A DNA stretch of 64,000 bases from Chenopodium formosanum (taxonomy: Eukaryota; Streptophyta; Magnoliopsida; Caryophyllales; Amaranthaceae): contig CM044877.1 of NCBI GenBank assembly GCA_024500155.1, positions 11,723,501 through 11,787,500 of the forward strand, read 5' to 3'. Positions 46,267 through 58,830 of the stretch are shown here, one piece after another. A program made the translations under genes and the position numbers. Below the pieces are notes generated by a model, which did no database searches, had not been told where the DNA came from, and worked only from the letters and a program-made list of their open reading frames with translations. Within the stretch, counting starts at the first letter, position 1; every line of letters starts with the position of its first letter.

Positions 46267-49138
46267 CTAGAAAGCAAGAAATACGGGTTGCCTCCCGCAA
46301 AGCACTGGTTTATCTAGGTCCCGCACGAACTTCTTACCAAGTACACCTTGACCTAACGCTTGGTCGGGTGGTTTCTCACCCGGTCGAGCGATGTTTAGGC
46401 TACGATGCGGCTTCCTGACATACCCTGTGGGACGCCAATTCACCTTATCTGGTGGATCCTCCTTGACTTGGACTGGGGGTTCTTCAATGCTACGCACTAA
46501 AGATCCCACTTCGATCGAGGGTTGCTTCAAATTGTCACTGCATTTAGCACTTGCAACTCGATCCGGCGGAACACTCACCGTAGGCTCAATTTCCACAACT
46601 TGCTTGATTGATTCAACCTTTTCATCCTCAAAGCCAAGACTGATAGTGTAGAGGGCTCTTTCTATTGCATCAACTTCCTTCTGCCATTTGTCTATCTCAT
46701 CTGAAAAGGATGCAACACAAGATATCGCCTCCAAGGGATCTTTTACAAGATCTTGGGGCTTGTAAGAATAACTTTGAACCACACTAACACTAAAGCACTT
46801 CTCCTCTATCATGGGGCTTTTAGGGGTATTATAAAGATTAAAAATAATTTTATCGTCCCCTACTGATAGTGTCAGTTTGCCACTTCTGACATCTATAATT
46901 GCTCCTGCAGTGTTAAGGAATGGTCTACCCAAAATAATTGGGGTTTGCATATCCTCAGCCATATCAAGAACAAAAAAGTCAACAAGTATATAAAATTTAC
47001 CTACTCTAACAGGAACATCCTCTAAAACACCTAAGGGGTATTTGAAAGAACGGTTGGCCATTTGTAGAGTAATATTAGTAGCTTTTAATTTACCCATATT
47101 TAACTTGGAACACACAGATAATGGCATAACACTAATGCTAGAACCCAAATCACACAATTAATTATCAATCATTAGATTGCCAATATGACAAGGGATATAA
47201 AAACTACCCGGATCTTTTAATTTAGGTGGAGATTTATTTTGAAGTACGACACTACACTCTGCATTGAAAGCTACTGTCTCTACCTCACTAATAGACCTTT
47301 TTCTTGTCAATATTTCCTTCATAAATTTTTGCATATGAAGGAATTTGTGTGATTAGTTCAGTGAAGGGAACTGTTACCTTCAAATCTTTTACCATCTCTA
47401 GAAACTTACCAAACTGCTTATCCAAATTTGTTTTCAAGGGACGATTGGGGAATGGAAGTTTGATAACTGGTTTTGGAGTATCATTTCTCTTATCTGGAGT
47501 GGCCACCTTCCCTGGAGTCGTACCCTGTAATGTAAAATCAGTTATATTAGTACTATGCTTCAGCCCTGCAAGGCTATTAGCTACATTGTCAGGTTTAACG
47601 GAATCCAGATTAGCATTATTTATTAAAACAGGTTCATCATCTCTGGGCTTAGGGGGCCCTTCATAGTTTGAACCACTCCTTAGAGTAATTTCATAGGCTT
47701 GATCCGTAGGCCTGATCGGCTAGGCTGGCAAAGCTCCCTGTTGACGGGCTTGTATAGTTGCAGAAAGTTGCGCAATTTGATTATCTACAATTTTATTATG
47801 TGCTAGAATTGAATCAATTTGGGCATCTCTACTCTCCATGTGCTTCTGCATATTAACCAGCATAGCTCTAATTTCTACCAAAGCAGGGTCGGAAGATGAG
47901 GAGGATTGTTGTGGTAAGCTCTTCTGGCCAGCATTGGGGAGGTAATATTTCTGCTATTGTTGTTGTGGCACCTGTTCTTGTGGTGGATTTTGAACATTAG
48001 TACTCCGGTAGGAAAGGTACGGATGATTCCGGTACCCAGGATTGTAGGTGTTGGAGTATGTGTTATTCTGCCTATAAGCTTGAAAGGCATTAACTTGCTC
48101 CACGGAACTCCTGCAATCTTGTTCCCAATAACCTAGAATTCCACAATTTTCACAGAAAGCCTCATTAGCATTATTATTAATTGCAGAAACATTAGCTACA
48201 TTGGCAGTGCTAAGATTATCTAATTTCTGGCAGATAAAGGTTAATTGAGCTTGCAAAAAGGATACAAAGTCAACACTATGCTTCCCCTTGTTAGAAAAGC
48301 CTCTAGGATTCCCATATTGGGAATTATGTATCGCCATATCTTCGATAACTTGACCTGCATCATCAACATTAAGATTCATAAACCTCCCACTAGCTACAGA
48401 ATCTAAGATTATTCTAAATGAATTTCCAATGCCATTGTAAAAGGCTTGGATTAACTGTCATTGTGCCAAATTATGGTGAGGACATTCTCTTTGTAGGTCT
48501 TTGAACCTCTCCCAAGCCTCATATAGAGTTTCATCGGCTTCTTGGGCAAAGTTCTGAATTGCACTCCGTAGTACGGCTGTTCTCTCTGCAGGATAATATT
48601 TGTTATAAAAATTCAAAACAAGAGTTTCCCAGTCAGTTATACCAAGTGCAGTTCTATTTAATCCATTAAACCATAATTTGGCTTTTCCAGTCAAAGAAAA
48701 AGGAAAGAGAATCTCCCTGATTTGGTCTTGTGTGACCTCAGCTTGCTTGATGGTATTACAATACTGACAATAGTCTGCAATATAAAGATTTGGGTCTTCA
48801 CCCTTAGCTCCACTAAATTGCTTCCTCTCTATCATCGTTATAAATTGGGGTTTAATCTCAAATTGTACCCCATCAAAAGCTGGAGTGGGAGTAAGGAGTG
48901 GAAAATCTATTAGCTTTGGTTGTGAGTAATCACTAAGCTTCTTTGGAGCCGTCATCTCTAATTCTGGATCTGATGATACCTCTGAATCGCTAGAACCAGT
49001 TAGAGGATCTCGGTGATTATTATTATCACCAGAATCTGCCAGAATTTGCTTGTAAAGATTCTTCTGTCTATGGAAGGATTGTTCGATCTCAGGATCGAAT
49101 GGAATGTAACCTGATTTGGAACATCTGGGCATAAACAA
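46267..49138 (-). pseudogene. Athila gag-protease remnant
   Basis: Read on the minus strand: a start MFMPRCSKSGYIPFDPEIEQ at 49138, then a Retrotrans_gag core (PFSLTGKAKLWFNGL, FYNKYYP), stop at 48458, and reopening in the same frame with a knuckle-like CENCGILGYWEQDC in which the usual His is Tyr. Another stop falls at 47954. A DKQFGKFLEMVKDLKV segment typical of Athila follows (47506-47288), then a frameshift. The retropepsin segment comes last (47157-46267) with the active-site motif DLGSS and ILGRPFLNTAGAIIDV, preceded by a stop. The frame ends at 46267, and no reverse transcriptase follows. At least three stops and one frameshift make it non-functional. Confidence 0.88.
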
Positions 49139-49247
49139 AGAAAACTAAAAGCAAATATGAGACTTGCCTCAAAGAACTAATGTTCTCTTAGACAAAAAGA
49201 AATAACCTAGACTACAAAAATAATCATAAATAAAAATAAAACCGTTT

Positions 49248-49264
49248 CCTCGGCAACGGCGCCA
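49248..49264 (-). promoter_or_regulatory. Athila primer-binding site
   Basis: Reads TGGCGCCGTTGCCGAGG on the minus strand, 5 nt after the 5' LTR; the Asp-tRNA-like form usual in Athila. Confidence 0.8.
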
Positions 49265-49269
49265 AATTT

Positions 49270-50694
49270 TGACAGGCTAAAGTCGTATCACCTAATCAAA
49301 AGTAATTCCTAAATCCTCTAACTAATGTAGATATGGAAGTAGGGTCGAATCCACAGAGAAATGAGTCTTTCTATTCCTAATTAATTAATATACTCTAGAT
49401 TATAAAGTAACTAAAATATTATTATCGAAGGAAACTAAACTACGAAGATTAAGAATAAGGAGAAAACAATGAATAAAAGGCCTAGGGCATAGGTTCACCA
49501 ATAAATAATATTCCAGGGTAAAACATAATAATCAATCATCAATGCATACATTAATCAGATCATAAAGGGCTTTCGCTACGTATTACAATCACACAATTAA
49601 TCTACCGGTATTAAATCTCATCTCTCGAATCTCGACTTAAACATTTATAAATTAACCTGCCTATTGAAACTAGACCTAAACATTAATTCTCATATGTCGA
49701 ATCTCGAATCAATATTGTCAAACTCATGGATAAAAGATCTGCGCAAATCTAGTCACAGAGCACTAAATTAATCAATAGGAAATTAATCTAGCATTGACAA
49801 TTAACAACAATAAATTACCCCTTCATATTATCTATGGATCCCCACAAACCCTAGAGATAGAGCTACTCACACATAATTACAACTAAACTAATCAAAACAA
49901 TAAAACAAGACATGATCAAAGGAATAAAATAAATAACTAAGATTATGAGCTAGAAGAGAAATTGTTACCAAAGAAATCTGGAATTAAGAATAAAGTCAAG
50001 AACAAAGTATTAGAGAGAGAAACTAATCTAAAAGTTAAGTAGAGAGAGAAAATCTAAAAGAGAAGGTAATTAAAATTACGTTCAAAAATCGTACTTACAC
50101 CTCCCTAAAACGAATCCTAATTGAAAAACTAATCAGTTCCTCTAAAAACACGCGCCCGATTAGGCGAAGGGCCCCCCGATCGGGCCCGCCTTTTTCTCTG
50201 CGTACTCTTCTAAACAGCCGCGCCCGATCCAGCTAGCAGCTCACCCGATCGGGCGCGCCTTTGGCCACGCACCAGCACAACTCTCGCGCGCCACGCCTGA
50301 TCGAGTTAAGCTTGCCCGATCGGGCCCTTGCTTCACCTCGAGGCTTAGAACTTCGATTGGGCTTATTTCTTCCGCCCAATCCGGATATCCACTTAGGGTC
50401 TTGATCATTCGGTCCAAATACCTCGGTATCCCGTTTACCGAGCCCTTAATCACTAGCTTGATGACTCTAACCAGTCTTGGGCTTCAAAGATGGTCGTGCT
50501 CCTCCAATCTCCGTAGTTGATCCATGAAAACCCGAGAAAATGCTCCAAAAGTGCAATTTCTTACAAAACTAAACCAAAACTACGAAAACACAAGAAAACA
50601 CCAATTAGTAATAACAATGGCTCTAAAGAGCCAAAAACATTACTAATTATGACCAAGGGACGGGGGTAAAACACTATATAAAATAGACATATCA
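49270..50694 (-). repeat. Athila 5' LTR (1425 bp)
   Basis: Partner of 28823-30243. GCCCGATCGGGC dyads lie at 50150-50330. No clear TATA box was found near them. Confidence 0.92.
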
Positions 50695-50699
50695 CAAAC

Positions 50700-51065
50700 A
50701 TAAACCATCTAATTGCCCGAAACCAACCGACCCAAATGAGAACCGAACCGATTAAAAACTGAATTTTTGAAACCGAAATCCGACCCGAACCTTATTTTAG
50801 TAAACCCGAAACTGAACTGATCCGACTATTGTTAAACCATATAAGAATCGAACTGTTTCTAAACCGAACTAAAATAAAATCAAACCGTTTCTAAGCCGAA
50901 ACCGTTTGAACCGAGATAAAAAAAATCGTTTACACCGAACCATTAACAAATTGCAACCGGTTTTCTCCGAACCGTTTATAAACCAAACCACTTATAAATT
51001 GAACCGTTTATAAACCAAACAATTTATGAACCAAACCGTTTACAAAACACTTATTATAAAGGGAA
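50700..51065. repeat. AACCG-rich low-complexity repeat, first block
   Basis: Degenerate repeats of AACCGAACCG, AAACCGTTTATAAACC and similar. A second block lies at 51480-51870. No coding potential. Confidence 0.8.
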
Positions 51066-51479
51066 GATTAAAATAACGTTCAAAGGAATTTTAAATGAAA
51101 TCTAATTATGCACACATATTTGATTTAGTACAAAGTACATTATTATTTTCTCTGACTTTATTTATATAATGATGGATTAAGCAAAAATAATCTTCTTCTC
51201 TTTAAACAACATCATCACAATGCTTCATATTTTGCTCGAAATTATATTGGACCAAAGTTGGCCTAGTCAAATTCTTACGATGTACTGTATAATTGTAATT
51301 CTCAAAATTTTTAGATGAGATGATTGCATCCTTTGATATTTCAAAAAGAAATTAGAGTTAATACAAAATTATAATAAAGAATTTTATTAATCAATTTATC
51401 AATTGAAAAAGAAACTCAAAAAATTCTAGCTTTAAAAATGAAACCTATTAACCGGCAAAGAGGTTAAATACTGTCAAAT
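51066..51479. other. AT-rich spacer between AACCG blocks
   Basis: No gene or element ends seen. Confidence 0.4.
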
Positions 51480-51870
51480 TTCAAACCAAAACTGTTACCG
51501 ATCCAAATGAGAACCGAACCGCTTAAAAATCGAAAATTGACTCAAATCTTATTATAGTAAACCCAAAATAGAACCGATCCGAATAATGTTAAACCGTATA
51601 AGAATCAAGCTGAAATAAAATCGAACCGAAAAATAACCGAACCGTTTTCAACCCGAAACCGTGTGAACCGGGATAAAAATCGTAACACCAAACCGTTAAC
51701 GTACAAACCGCAACCTGTTTGCACAGAACCATTTTCAACTCGAACTGAATTAAAACCGCTCAATAATAAACCGAACGCCGAAATGGACCCGTAAGGCACT
51801 TAAACCGATTTCAAACTGACCCTTTTTCGAACCGAACCGATTTCAAACTGAATTGTCAAACCGTTTGGGT
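51480..51870. repeat. AACCG-rich low-complexity repeat, second block
   Basis: Same composition as 50700-51065, ending CAAACCGTTTGGGTCGCACC. Confidence 0.8.
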
Positions 51871-51884
51871 CGCACCATCACCTT

Positions 51885-52015
51885 AATAGATAGAGAGTCC
51901 ACTTTACAAGTCCCTAGAGGTTCCATCCTAATTCCATATGGCGATATGAGGAGTAGCTTTTAGTCTCTTCTGGTCTCATCTCTTTTTAATATGAGACATA
52001 CATGTGTTATTTTGG
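51885..52015 (+). repeat. Dispersed repeat, copy 1
   Basis: Contains AGAGAGTCCACTTTACAAGT and CCATATGGCGATATGAGGAG, and resembles 59372-59515 over about 130 bp. It flanks the methyltransferase gene upstream; the other copy flanks it downstream. Probably a fragment of an interspersed element. Confidence 0.65.
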
Positions 52016-52456
52016 AAGCCTATAATTCAAAATACTACTGTAAAATTTTAACAATATGACTAATAATTAAATTGCATGATTTGATTTAAATATAAGAATA
52101 TTGTATAATTAAGATAATTCATCTGCTATCATAGTATCATGTAGAATAATAATGAACACTTTGACCAGAAAAAACAACTAATAATAATAAAAAATTAAAG
52201 ATAATTCATAATTTATGACAATGATGTCTACTAGATCAATTTCTTAATTAATAAGTTCATAATTTATTAAAATAGCATGTTACATGATCATTATTATAAT
52301 TTGACAATTTGTAAATAATGTATAATTCATGCGTATGGCAAGGTTACTATATAATTATTTTCATAAACTTACAATATTATTATCTTAACACCTACCGGCC
52401 CATGTGTAAAAATAATAAATAAATAAATAAAGCTTAATTAGTGAAGACTCAATTGC
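52016..52456. other. Upstream region of methyltransferase gene
   Basis: AT-rich sequence that should hold the promoter. No specific regulatory site can be named beyond a TATA-like box at 52457. Confidence 0.4.
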
Positions 52457-52465
52457 TTTAAATAG
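52457..52465 (+). promoter_or_regulatory. Possible TATA box of methyltransferase gene
   Basis: TTTAAATAG lies about 95 nt before the start codon. The placement suits a plant core promoter, but the motif is weak in this AT-rich setting. Confidence 0.35.
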
Positions 52466-52558
52466 CTTTTTTTTTGCCATAATAGGAATATCAATTTTAT
52501 AGTGGAGATTTCAGAAAGGAAAAAACAAGGAGGAGAAGCTAGATATTAGAAAAAAAAA

Positions 52559-55500
52559 ATGGGAATTATTGAATTTCTTCATATGAATAAAGGTGATGGG
52601 GAGCTCAGTTATGCTCAGAATTCTTTTGTCCAGGTAATTTTGATTTATCTATCTCGAATTTTCTGATTGATTTTTTTTTAAAAAAAAAAAAATCTGTTTG
52701 ATTAGCTTAAACATGTATTTAACCCTTTTTAATGCATTTTCACATGTACTTATGACCATAAGTAAAAAAAAACTGATTTATAAATATTGAGTAATAGAGT
52801 ATTTATCAATTATCAATATTAATAATTTCGTAATTAATAATTTAATGCTACTAGTATTAGTAGTCTAGTAGGCATTTTGGGACTTTGGGCGGGTTTTTCC
52901 TACCCTTCCCCTCCGCTGAAATGAGCCCAGCCAGGATAAAACCCCGTTCAAAATGGGTTTCGTTTGGCCCACTAAGGCCTTCTTTCTATATTTGGTTAAA
53001 CTTTGACCTTATTTGTCTAGTTGTCCACCAATCTTTAAAATTGTACATTGATCCGTTATGTTTTTATAATTTTATTTACAACCGTCAAAACATCCTATTT
53101 TGATTGAACCACCCATTTTTTATTTTTTTTACTTAATCACCTATAAAAATGCAAAATGTTAGATTTCTCCACCTCTAAACAATAAATTTTATTTTATTTT
53201 ATTTTTAAATAAAAACATCGATTTTTGTTCCAACTCTTTTAAGGTTTTGAGAGTCATTTTAGCTTAGAATTTGATTTGAAATCAAAATTGAAAAACATTA
53301 CTGAAAATGTCTCGATTTACGTGCTAAGAACTACCTTGGTTTGCGTGACACACATAAAATGAAACATTTTTTATCCTTTTTTTTTTTTACCTCAAATCGA
53401 ACCTAAAGGATAACAGTGACCCCTAAAATCTTAATAAAACAAGTTTGACATAAAAATCGATATTTTTTTAGTTAAGAGGTAGTGAAATCTAAAGTTTTGT
53501 GTTTTAGTGCGTAGGTTGTTAAATAAAGTAAAAGAAAAAAAAAAAAAACAGGTGGTTAAATCAAAACATGGTATTTTGAGAACTAGTAAAATACAATTAA
53601 TCATTTTTCACTAAGCATTTAAAGATGTTTCTCTCATAACAAAACACAAATTAATTGATTTATTTTACACAAACACAAATTAAATGATAGTAAAATACAA
53701 TTAATCCTTTTTTTCACTAAGGATTTATAGATGTTTAATCCTTAATTTCTCGTTTGATTGGGTTAAAGTCAACGATTACCAATGCTAATACCAAAACAAA
53801 ATGGAAAATTTGTCAAGAATAAGCCAACCTTTTGATTAACTCAAAACAAGCAGACTTTTAAGGGGTATTTTCTTTCAATAGGTCAAATGACCTACAACCT
53901 GCCAAATAGGTCATTTTTTTATATAAATACTTTATTAAATTAAATAGTGTTTAACTATAATTATATTAAATTAAAAATTATAAACATTAAAAAATAAAAA
54001 CAAATCTTGAAATTAAAAAAATAAAAAGATACCCAGCCATCCCTTTACCCCCAACCACAGCCAACCCCTGCCAGTGGCCGACGCCGACGACCACCTTCAT
54101 CCCCCAGCGCCGGTGACCCTACTCTCCTCCCTTTCCCAGTTTCCCCCACCCACGAAATCCTACGCAGTTAGTTTAACAGTTTCCCATTCCCATTCCCGCT
54201 CCCCACCCCCTACCCCGACAGTCCGACACCACCTATTTTCCCGTTCCCCCCTTGTCGGAAACTGCTTCCTCTCCTCGTCCCCCACCTGAATCGACCCCTT
54301 CCCCACCCAATAACGTAACCTAAAAACCCTAAAACCAACCCACGAAACCACCCTTAATGAATTTGGATGTCGATTATGGTGGTTTCAGGGGTTGGGTTAA
54401 GGGTTTTTTAGGGTTGGGTTTAGGGAAGGGAGTGATGAAAGGGAAGGAACGGTGTTGCCGACAAAGAGGTCGTGTCGCCGGCCCTCCCAAGTTTCCGCCA
54501 GTCGGTCGCTGGAAAGGGGAGGGGGCTTGGCATCTAGTGGTGGCTGGGAGTTTTCTATTTTTTTAGTTTTTTTTTTTTTTAATTTTATTTATTTATTTAT
54601 TTGAATATAAACTAAATTAATCAAAAAAAAATCTTAATTAATATTTTTTAAAAAAAACAGACCAACCACATACATAATGACACATGTTATACTTTACCTT
54701 AACAACCTGTCACCTTTTAATTTAACAGGTTACCACTTATTTTGAGAAGATATCTAATAAAAGTCAACTTAATTTGAGTTAATTGAAAGGTTGACTTATT
54801 TTGAGCTAATCCCATAAAGGTTGGCTTATTTTTGACAAATTTTCCAACAAAAATTATTCATGGTTTCACATATATGGTAGATAGATTTCTCGTTTGATTG
54901 GGTTAAAGTCAACGATTACCAATGCTAATACCAAAACAAAAATTATTCATGGTTTCACATATATGGTAGATAGATTAGGTTTTGGTCTTGGGAGAAGACG
55001 AACCAATTCTCCCATAGTATCTTACCCTGAAAAAAACATATATATGGCGCTATTATAATTATCAAAATTGTCCTCTCTTGCATGAATTACTTAAGAATAA
55101 TCCATCAATCAATAACCTTAATACTAAAACAGACACTGGGAGTGACACATGTCACATCTTGATGCTGTTTTTTCCCTCCAAAACCCTTTTTTTCCTTTTT
55201 GATTCTCCCGTATACATTTATCTAAACTATTATTCCAACTTCTTTTTAAATATTGATAAATAGAATAATATTAGATTCTCCAGAAAAAGTAGTAACAAAA
55301 AATTTGATTTATATTATTGATGTTAAAAGAATTACTTTTTTTACCGTACAAAAATAAATAAAATTAGACATAATAACTTTAACTTTTTTACAAAATAAAT
55401 AAATTAGACTGACCGTGTCTAAACTAGTGTTAATTATATTTTAATCATGTTCAATTATAACAGAATGAAGTATGGTTAATGAACCAACACATAATAGAGA

Positions 55501-58500
55501 GTACAATACAATCTCTAATCTCGGAGGATAAAGGCTTAATTAAAGGTCTTAATGTAGCTGATTTGGGATGTGGAGTAGGACAAGTTCCATTGGCCCTAGT
55601 ATCAATGGTGATAGAAATTATGCAAAGGAAGTGCAAGGAATTGAAGCATGATAGTGAAGTTCATCAACAACCTAAACTTCATATGTACATGAATGACCTT
55701 CCCTCAAATGATTTTAGCTTATTGTTTAAAGATTTGCTGAATTTGGAGGTGTTAAAAAGAAAGGATGAAGGTGAGCCGGTTTGCTTCTTGATGGGTGTGC
55801 CCGGTTCCTATTATGACGTGCTTTTTCCTCACAAGACTATGCACTTTGTTCATTCCAATTACACTCTTCATTGGTTATCCAAGGTTTGTATTGTTAAACA
55901 CTTGTTAAGTTGATTTTTTTTTTCTTACTTTGAGCATTCTTTATCTTTAGTGATTTGTTGTGGTTGTGGCAGAATGTCCCACATTTAATGTGTGGCTAGT
56001 TAAATCAATCCTTCGATTCAATGTGATATATATAAGGAGTGATAATTAAATTTAACGTTGTTTCTAGAGATGGAAATAGGTCAAATTTGTGCGACTGTGT
56101 TAGATATTACATTATATTATAATATGGACCCTAACTCAATTTTTTTCAATGCAATTTCAAATTCGGCCTTGACGTATTGCCTTGTTAGTCGGGTCTAAAA
56201 TGTTCAGACCCATAATTAGACTATAGGATTCAATGTACAAAATGAATAAAAATGGGTCTTTTCCAACTATTGTAATGGCCACATATTTTTCTTAGTTTTT
56301 TAGATGTAACTATGTACGCGAGTGTATAATGCGTGACAAAGTTAATGTAAGCTTGACATTAATTAAACAAAAAATGTATTGGACTATTGGTCCATGGGTT
56401 TCTGGTACAAATAAAATAAAATAAAATCTAGACCTGAAATTTGGCAGGAATCGTCTAATGCCATGGACCGGAGACTGGACCTAGATACTCTGGCTCGGTC
56501 TGATCTAACCAAGTTAGGTTCCGCTCTGATTAAGGTCTCTGTCTTTGTTTTGCACACCCTACTTGTGAGTTATTTTATGCAAAATAGTCTTCCTCAAATA
56601 AACCAGCAACGAACTATTTACATCTTATCATTATTATACAGAGTATAATATACATAAGCCAAACTTGGTTTTTTTATCAATATGTGATTGCAAGATCGAA
56701 CTATCTCAAAAACTTTTTCATTCAAGCACAATATAATGTACTATAAACTACAATAATAACTACTTGTATATATACGATAGCATTTAGAGAAATGAGATTT
56801 TTATTTAGAGATAAAAAAATTAGTACTACATTTTTATAATCAAAATTTTTTATGCCATTGGATTAGGTCTAGTTAATTGAGTCATTTTAGATTGTAATTT
56901 TGTTAAATATTTGTGTCCATACCAATTGTATTCTAGATCAGGTCAATTTAAATTACATCAAATTGTTTTGAGTCGTGTCAATTTTTAACACCTCGATTTG
57001 AGATATGTACAGATTCCACCCGGGCTTTATGATGATCAAGGCATGTCAATAAACAAGGGGAACACTCACATAGCCGAAACAAGTCCCAAACCAGTTGCTG
57101 AAGCTTATTGGGCTCAATTTGAACAGGACTTCAATCAGTTTCTCAAATGTCGCTCAAAAGAAGTAGTACCAAATGGATTTATGCTCTTAACAATCACCGG
57201 TTCACCATGTTTGACGGATTCATTGCCATGGACGCCGTTCTTGATGACCAAAATAATGACTCAAGCCCTTACTTGTCTTGTTTCAGAGGTCTTACACATT
57301 CTCCTTTATCAACTTCCTTCTAATTTTGCATTTTTGCTACATAATGCATATGTTCTTTTTTTTTTTTTTCCCAGACCTTATGGGTCGGGTAGGGTATAGG
57401 TGGTTGGTCTAGGTGGCTGGTCTAGGTGGCATTGAGTAGGAAACGAGTCTGGATATAATGTTTTTTGAGCATATTCTACCCAAACCCTACCCACGACCCA
57501 TAAGACCTCGTCGGCTCGTCCCTACTCCCTAGTCAACTTACCCATATCCTAATACCCGTACATAGACTTGCACAATATATTAGATAAAATAAATTGTTTC
57601 AAAATCAAATAAAAAAATTCCTAAGGATCTTGGTAATGAAACTAAGTATGGTATGAAAGACAACATGATACTACTTTCGTTACAGGTTATGGGTAACGAT
57701 TTGACATAAAGTGTCAGTAAATAAGCAAATTAAACAGAAAATACTTATCTCAATGTTGTGTAGATCAATTGACAATTGCCGTGTCATGGTGAACCACCGA
57801 CCTAAAAGACGATTCTGCGCTACCTCCCGGTGCAGTAGACTAGAAGCGGTCGCCCTCTAGGATAAGCACGGCGCCGGAGTTTATGTGCACTCACAAACCA
57901 GACTGGAACTCAGAATACTTGCCCAGAAACAGAACAGAAAAAATTCGTGTTTAGATATATTTAGAAAAGAGAGAAGACTGATTGTTGTTTTTCTTTCGGA
58001 GGTCAATAAGGTTTATTTATAAGGCATTGGAGGGAGTAAAAACAATCAACAAGGGGAAAATGGTCATCAATCAAGTGGTGTAACATCCACCCATTAATCC
58101 CCAATAAGAGCTAGCTTTTATCAACATTAAAAGGGGTAATGGCTAGTCTTTAAGTGACAACATTAATCAGCAATAATGCCAATTAAATTAGCAATAAGAG
58201 GAAGCTAAAATTAAGGGATTCCAATAGCCAATAAATCCCAACAGTCAAAAGAATAAACACTATAACTTCTTTGTTTTAAAATTCCAACATAAAGCAGAGA
58301 GGGAAAATGTTTAATCGTTGCATATAACCTGTAACGGAGGTAGTAAATACGTAGTATGAAACAGAGGTAGTATTTTGATTTAATTCTATTATATGTATCA
58401 TATGGAGTAGATCTGTAGATAATTTTTATTTTTTTTCGAATAAGCCAGAAGAAGTTATTAATGATAGCTTACAATGAATATTTTTCAGGGAGTAATCAAG

Positions 58501-58830
58501 GAAGAGAAGCTAGACAATTTTGAGTTTCCGTTGTATTTGGCAAACACAGATGAACTTGGAAGCATAGTGCAGAAGGAAGGGTCATTTTTAGTCGAACATT
58601 CAGTGACAATGGAACTTGATATGGTACCTGAAATTGAGGACAAATGGGAAAGATCTCAGATAATTACGAACCTCGTTAGAGCATACACAGAATCAGTACT
58701 TTCGCATCATTTTGGTGAAGAAATAATTACCCCTTTATATGAGAAGTTTAAATATTATGCATACCAGTATTTGGCTCAAGACCAAGCTGCAAAACACTAT
58801 TCTGTTACGATTTTACTTAGAAAAAAATAA
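52559..58830 (+). CDS. SABATH-family carboxyl methyltransferase, four exons, 370 aa
   Basis: Exons 52559-52633, 55464-55883, 57013-57288 and 58489-58830 join in phase 0 at GT-AG sites. SABATH enzymes transfer methyl from S-adenosylmethionine to carboxyl groups of small acids (salicylate, jasmonate, indole acetate) or to nitrogen. Seen: the N-terminal signature LHMNKGDGELSYAQNSFVQ (residues 7-25), the SAM loop DLGCGVGQ (58-65; most members have DLGCSSGPN), NDLPSNDF (102-109), GVPGSYYDVLFP, SNYTLHWLS with His161-Trp162, NKGNTHIAETSP and the C-terminal SEGVIKEEKLDNFEFPLY. Length fits the family (about 350-390). All exons are open, so the gene may be functional. The SAM loop change and a TPFLMTKIM segment in place of the usual pocket residues prevent a substrate call. 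Intron 1 is 2.8 kb and holds a DNA element. Confidence 0.9.
53747..54978 (+). repeat. 91-bp tandem duplication, first copy split by an insertion
   Basis: A unit of about 91 bp starting TCTCGTTTGATTGGGTTAAA and ending TATGGTAGATAGATT is present uninterrupted at 54887-54978. The first copy is split: its left 55 bp are at 53747-53801 and its right part at 54847-54886. Confidence 0.85.
53802..54846. mobile_element. Non-autonomous TIR DNA element in intron 1 (MULE/hAT-like)
   Basis: Long inverted repeats of about 50 bp: left TGGAAAATTTGTCAAGAATA, right reversed TGGAAAATTTGTCAAAAATA. The direct repeat ACAAAA (6-7 bp) flanks it, judged against the intact second copy of the surrounding tandem duplication. 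The GC-rich centre (54050-54540) includes an inverted repeat around 54300-54420 and might be captured genic DNA. No transposase. Confidence 0.8.
57371..57512. repeat. Small inverted repeat in intron 3
   Basis: ACCTTATGGGTCGGGTAGGG at the left pairs with CCCTACCCACGACCCATAAG at the right, enclosing about 100 bp. Possibly a fold-back MITE. Confidence 0.6.
57754..58243 (-). mobile_element. Probable solo LTR in intron 3 (490 bp)
   Basis: Minus strand begins TGTTGGGATTTATTGG and ends CTACACAACA (TG...CA). TCAA flanks both ends (CTCAA and GTCAA, one mismatch in 5). A TATA-like TTATAAATAA box reads on the minus strand near 58013-58022. GC-rich sequence at 57780-57890 would be R/U5. No interior found. 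Confidence 0.65.

Larger units (their letters stand above)
28823..50694 (-). mobile_element. Athila-type Ty3 retrotransposon derivative with two nested insertions, TSD CAAAC
   Basis: LTRs at 28823-30243 and 49270-50694 (TG...CA on the minus strand) are flanked by CAAAC (28818-28822 and 50695-50699). The primer site TGGCGCCGTTGCCGAGG (49264-49248, minus strand) is an Asp-tRNA-like site common in Athila. The interior holds a decayed gag-protease region (49138-46267) and an ATHILA ORF1-like region (45493-41986), but no reverse transcriptase, RNase H or integrase between or beside them. Nested inside are a gag-only element (30251-40357) and a solo LTR (43319-45254). Subtracting both leaves about 9.8 kb. 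LTRs differ more between themselves than those of the nested element do, as expected if Athila is the older insertion. Confidence 0.93.

Noticed and set aside
50700..51870. Possible satellite or telomere-related DNA
   Set aside because: AACCG words are degenerate with no fixed period; low-complexity only.
54320..54440. Telomere-like TTAGGG / CCCTAAA words
   Set aside because: Only a few imperfect copies within an inverted repeat of a DNA element; not a TTTAGGG array.
54074..54566. Pro/Ser-rich ORFs in intron 1
   Set aside because: Inside a TIR element; low complexity and no domain. Could be captured DNA, but not supported as a gene.
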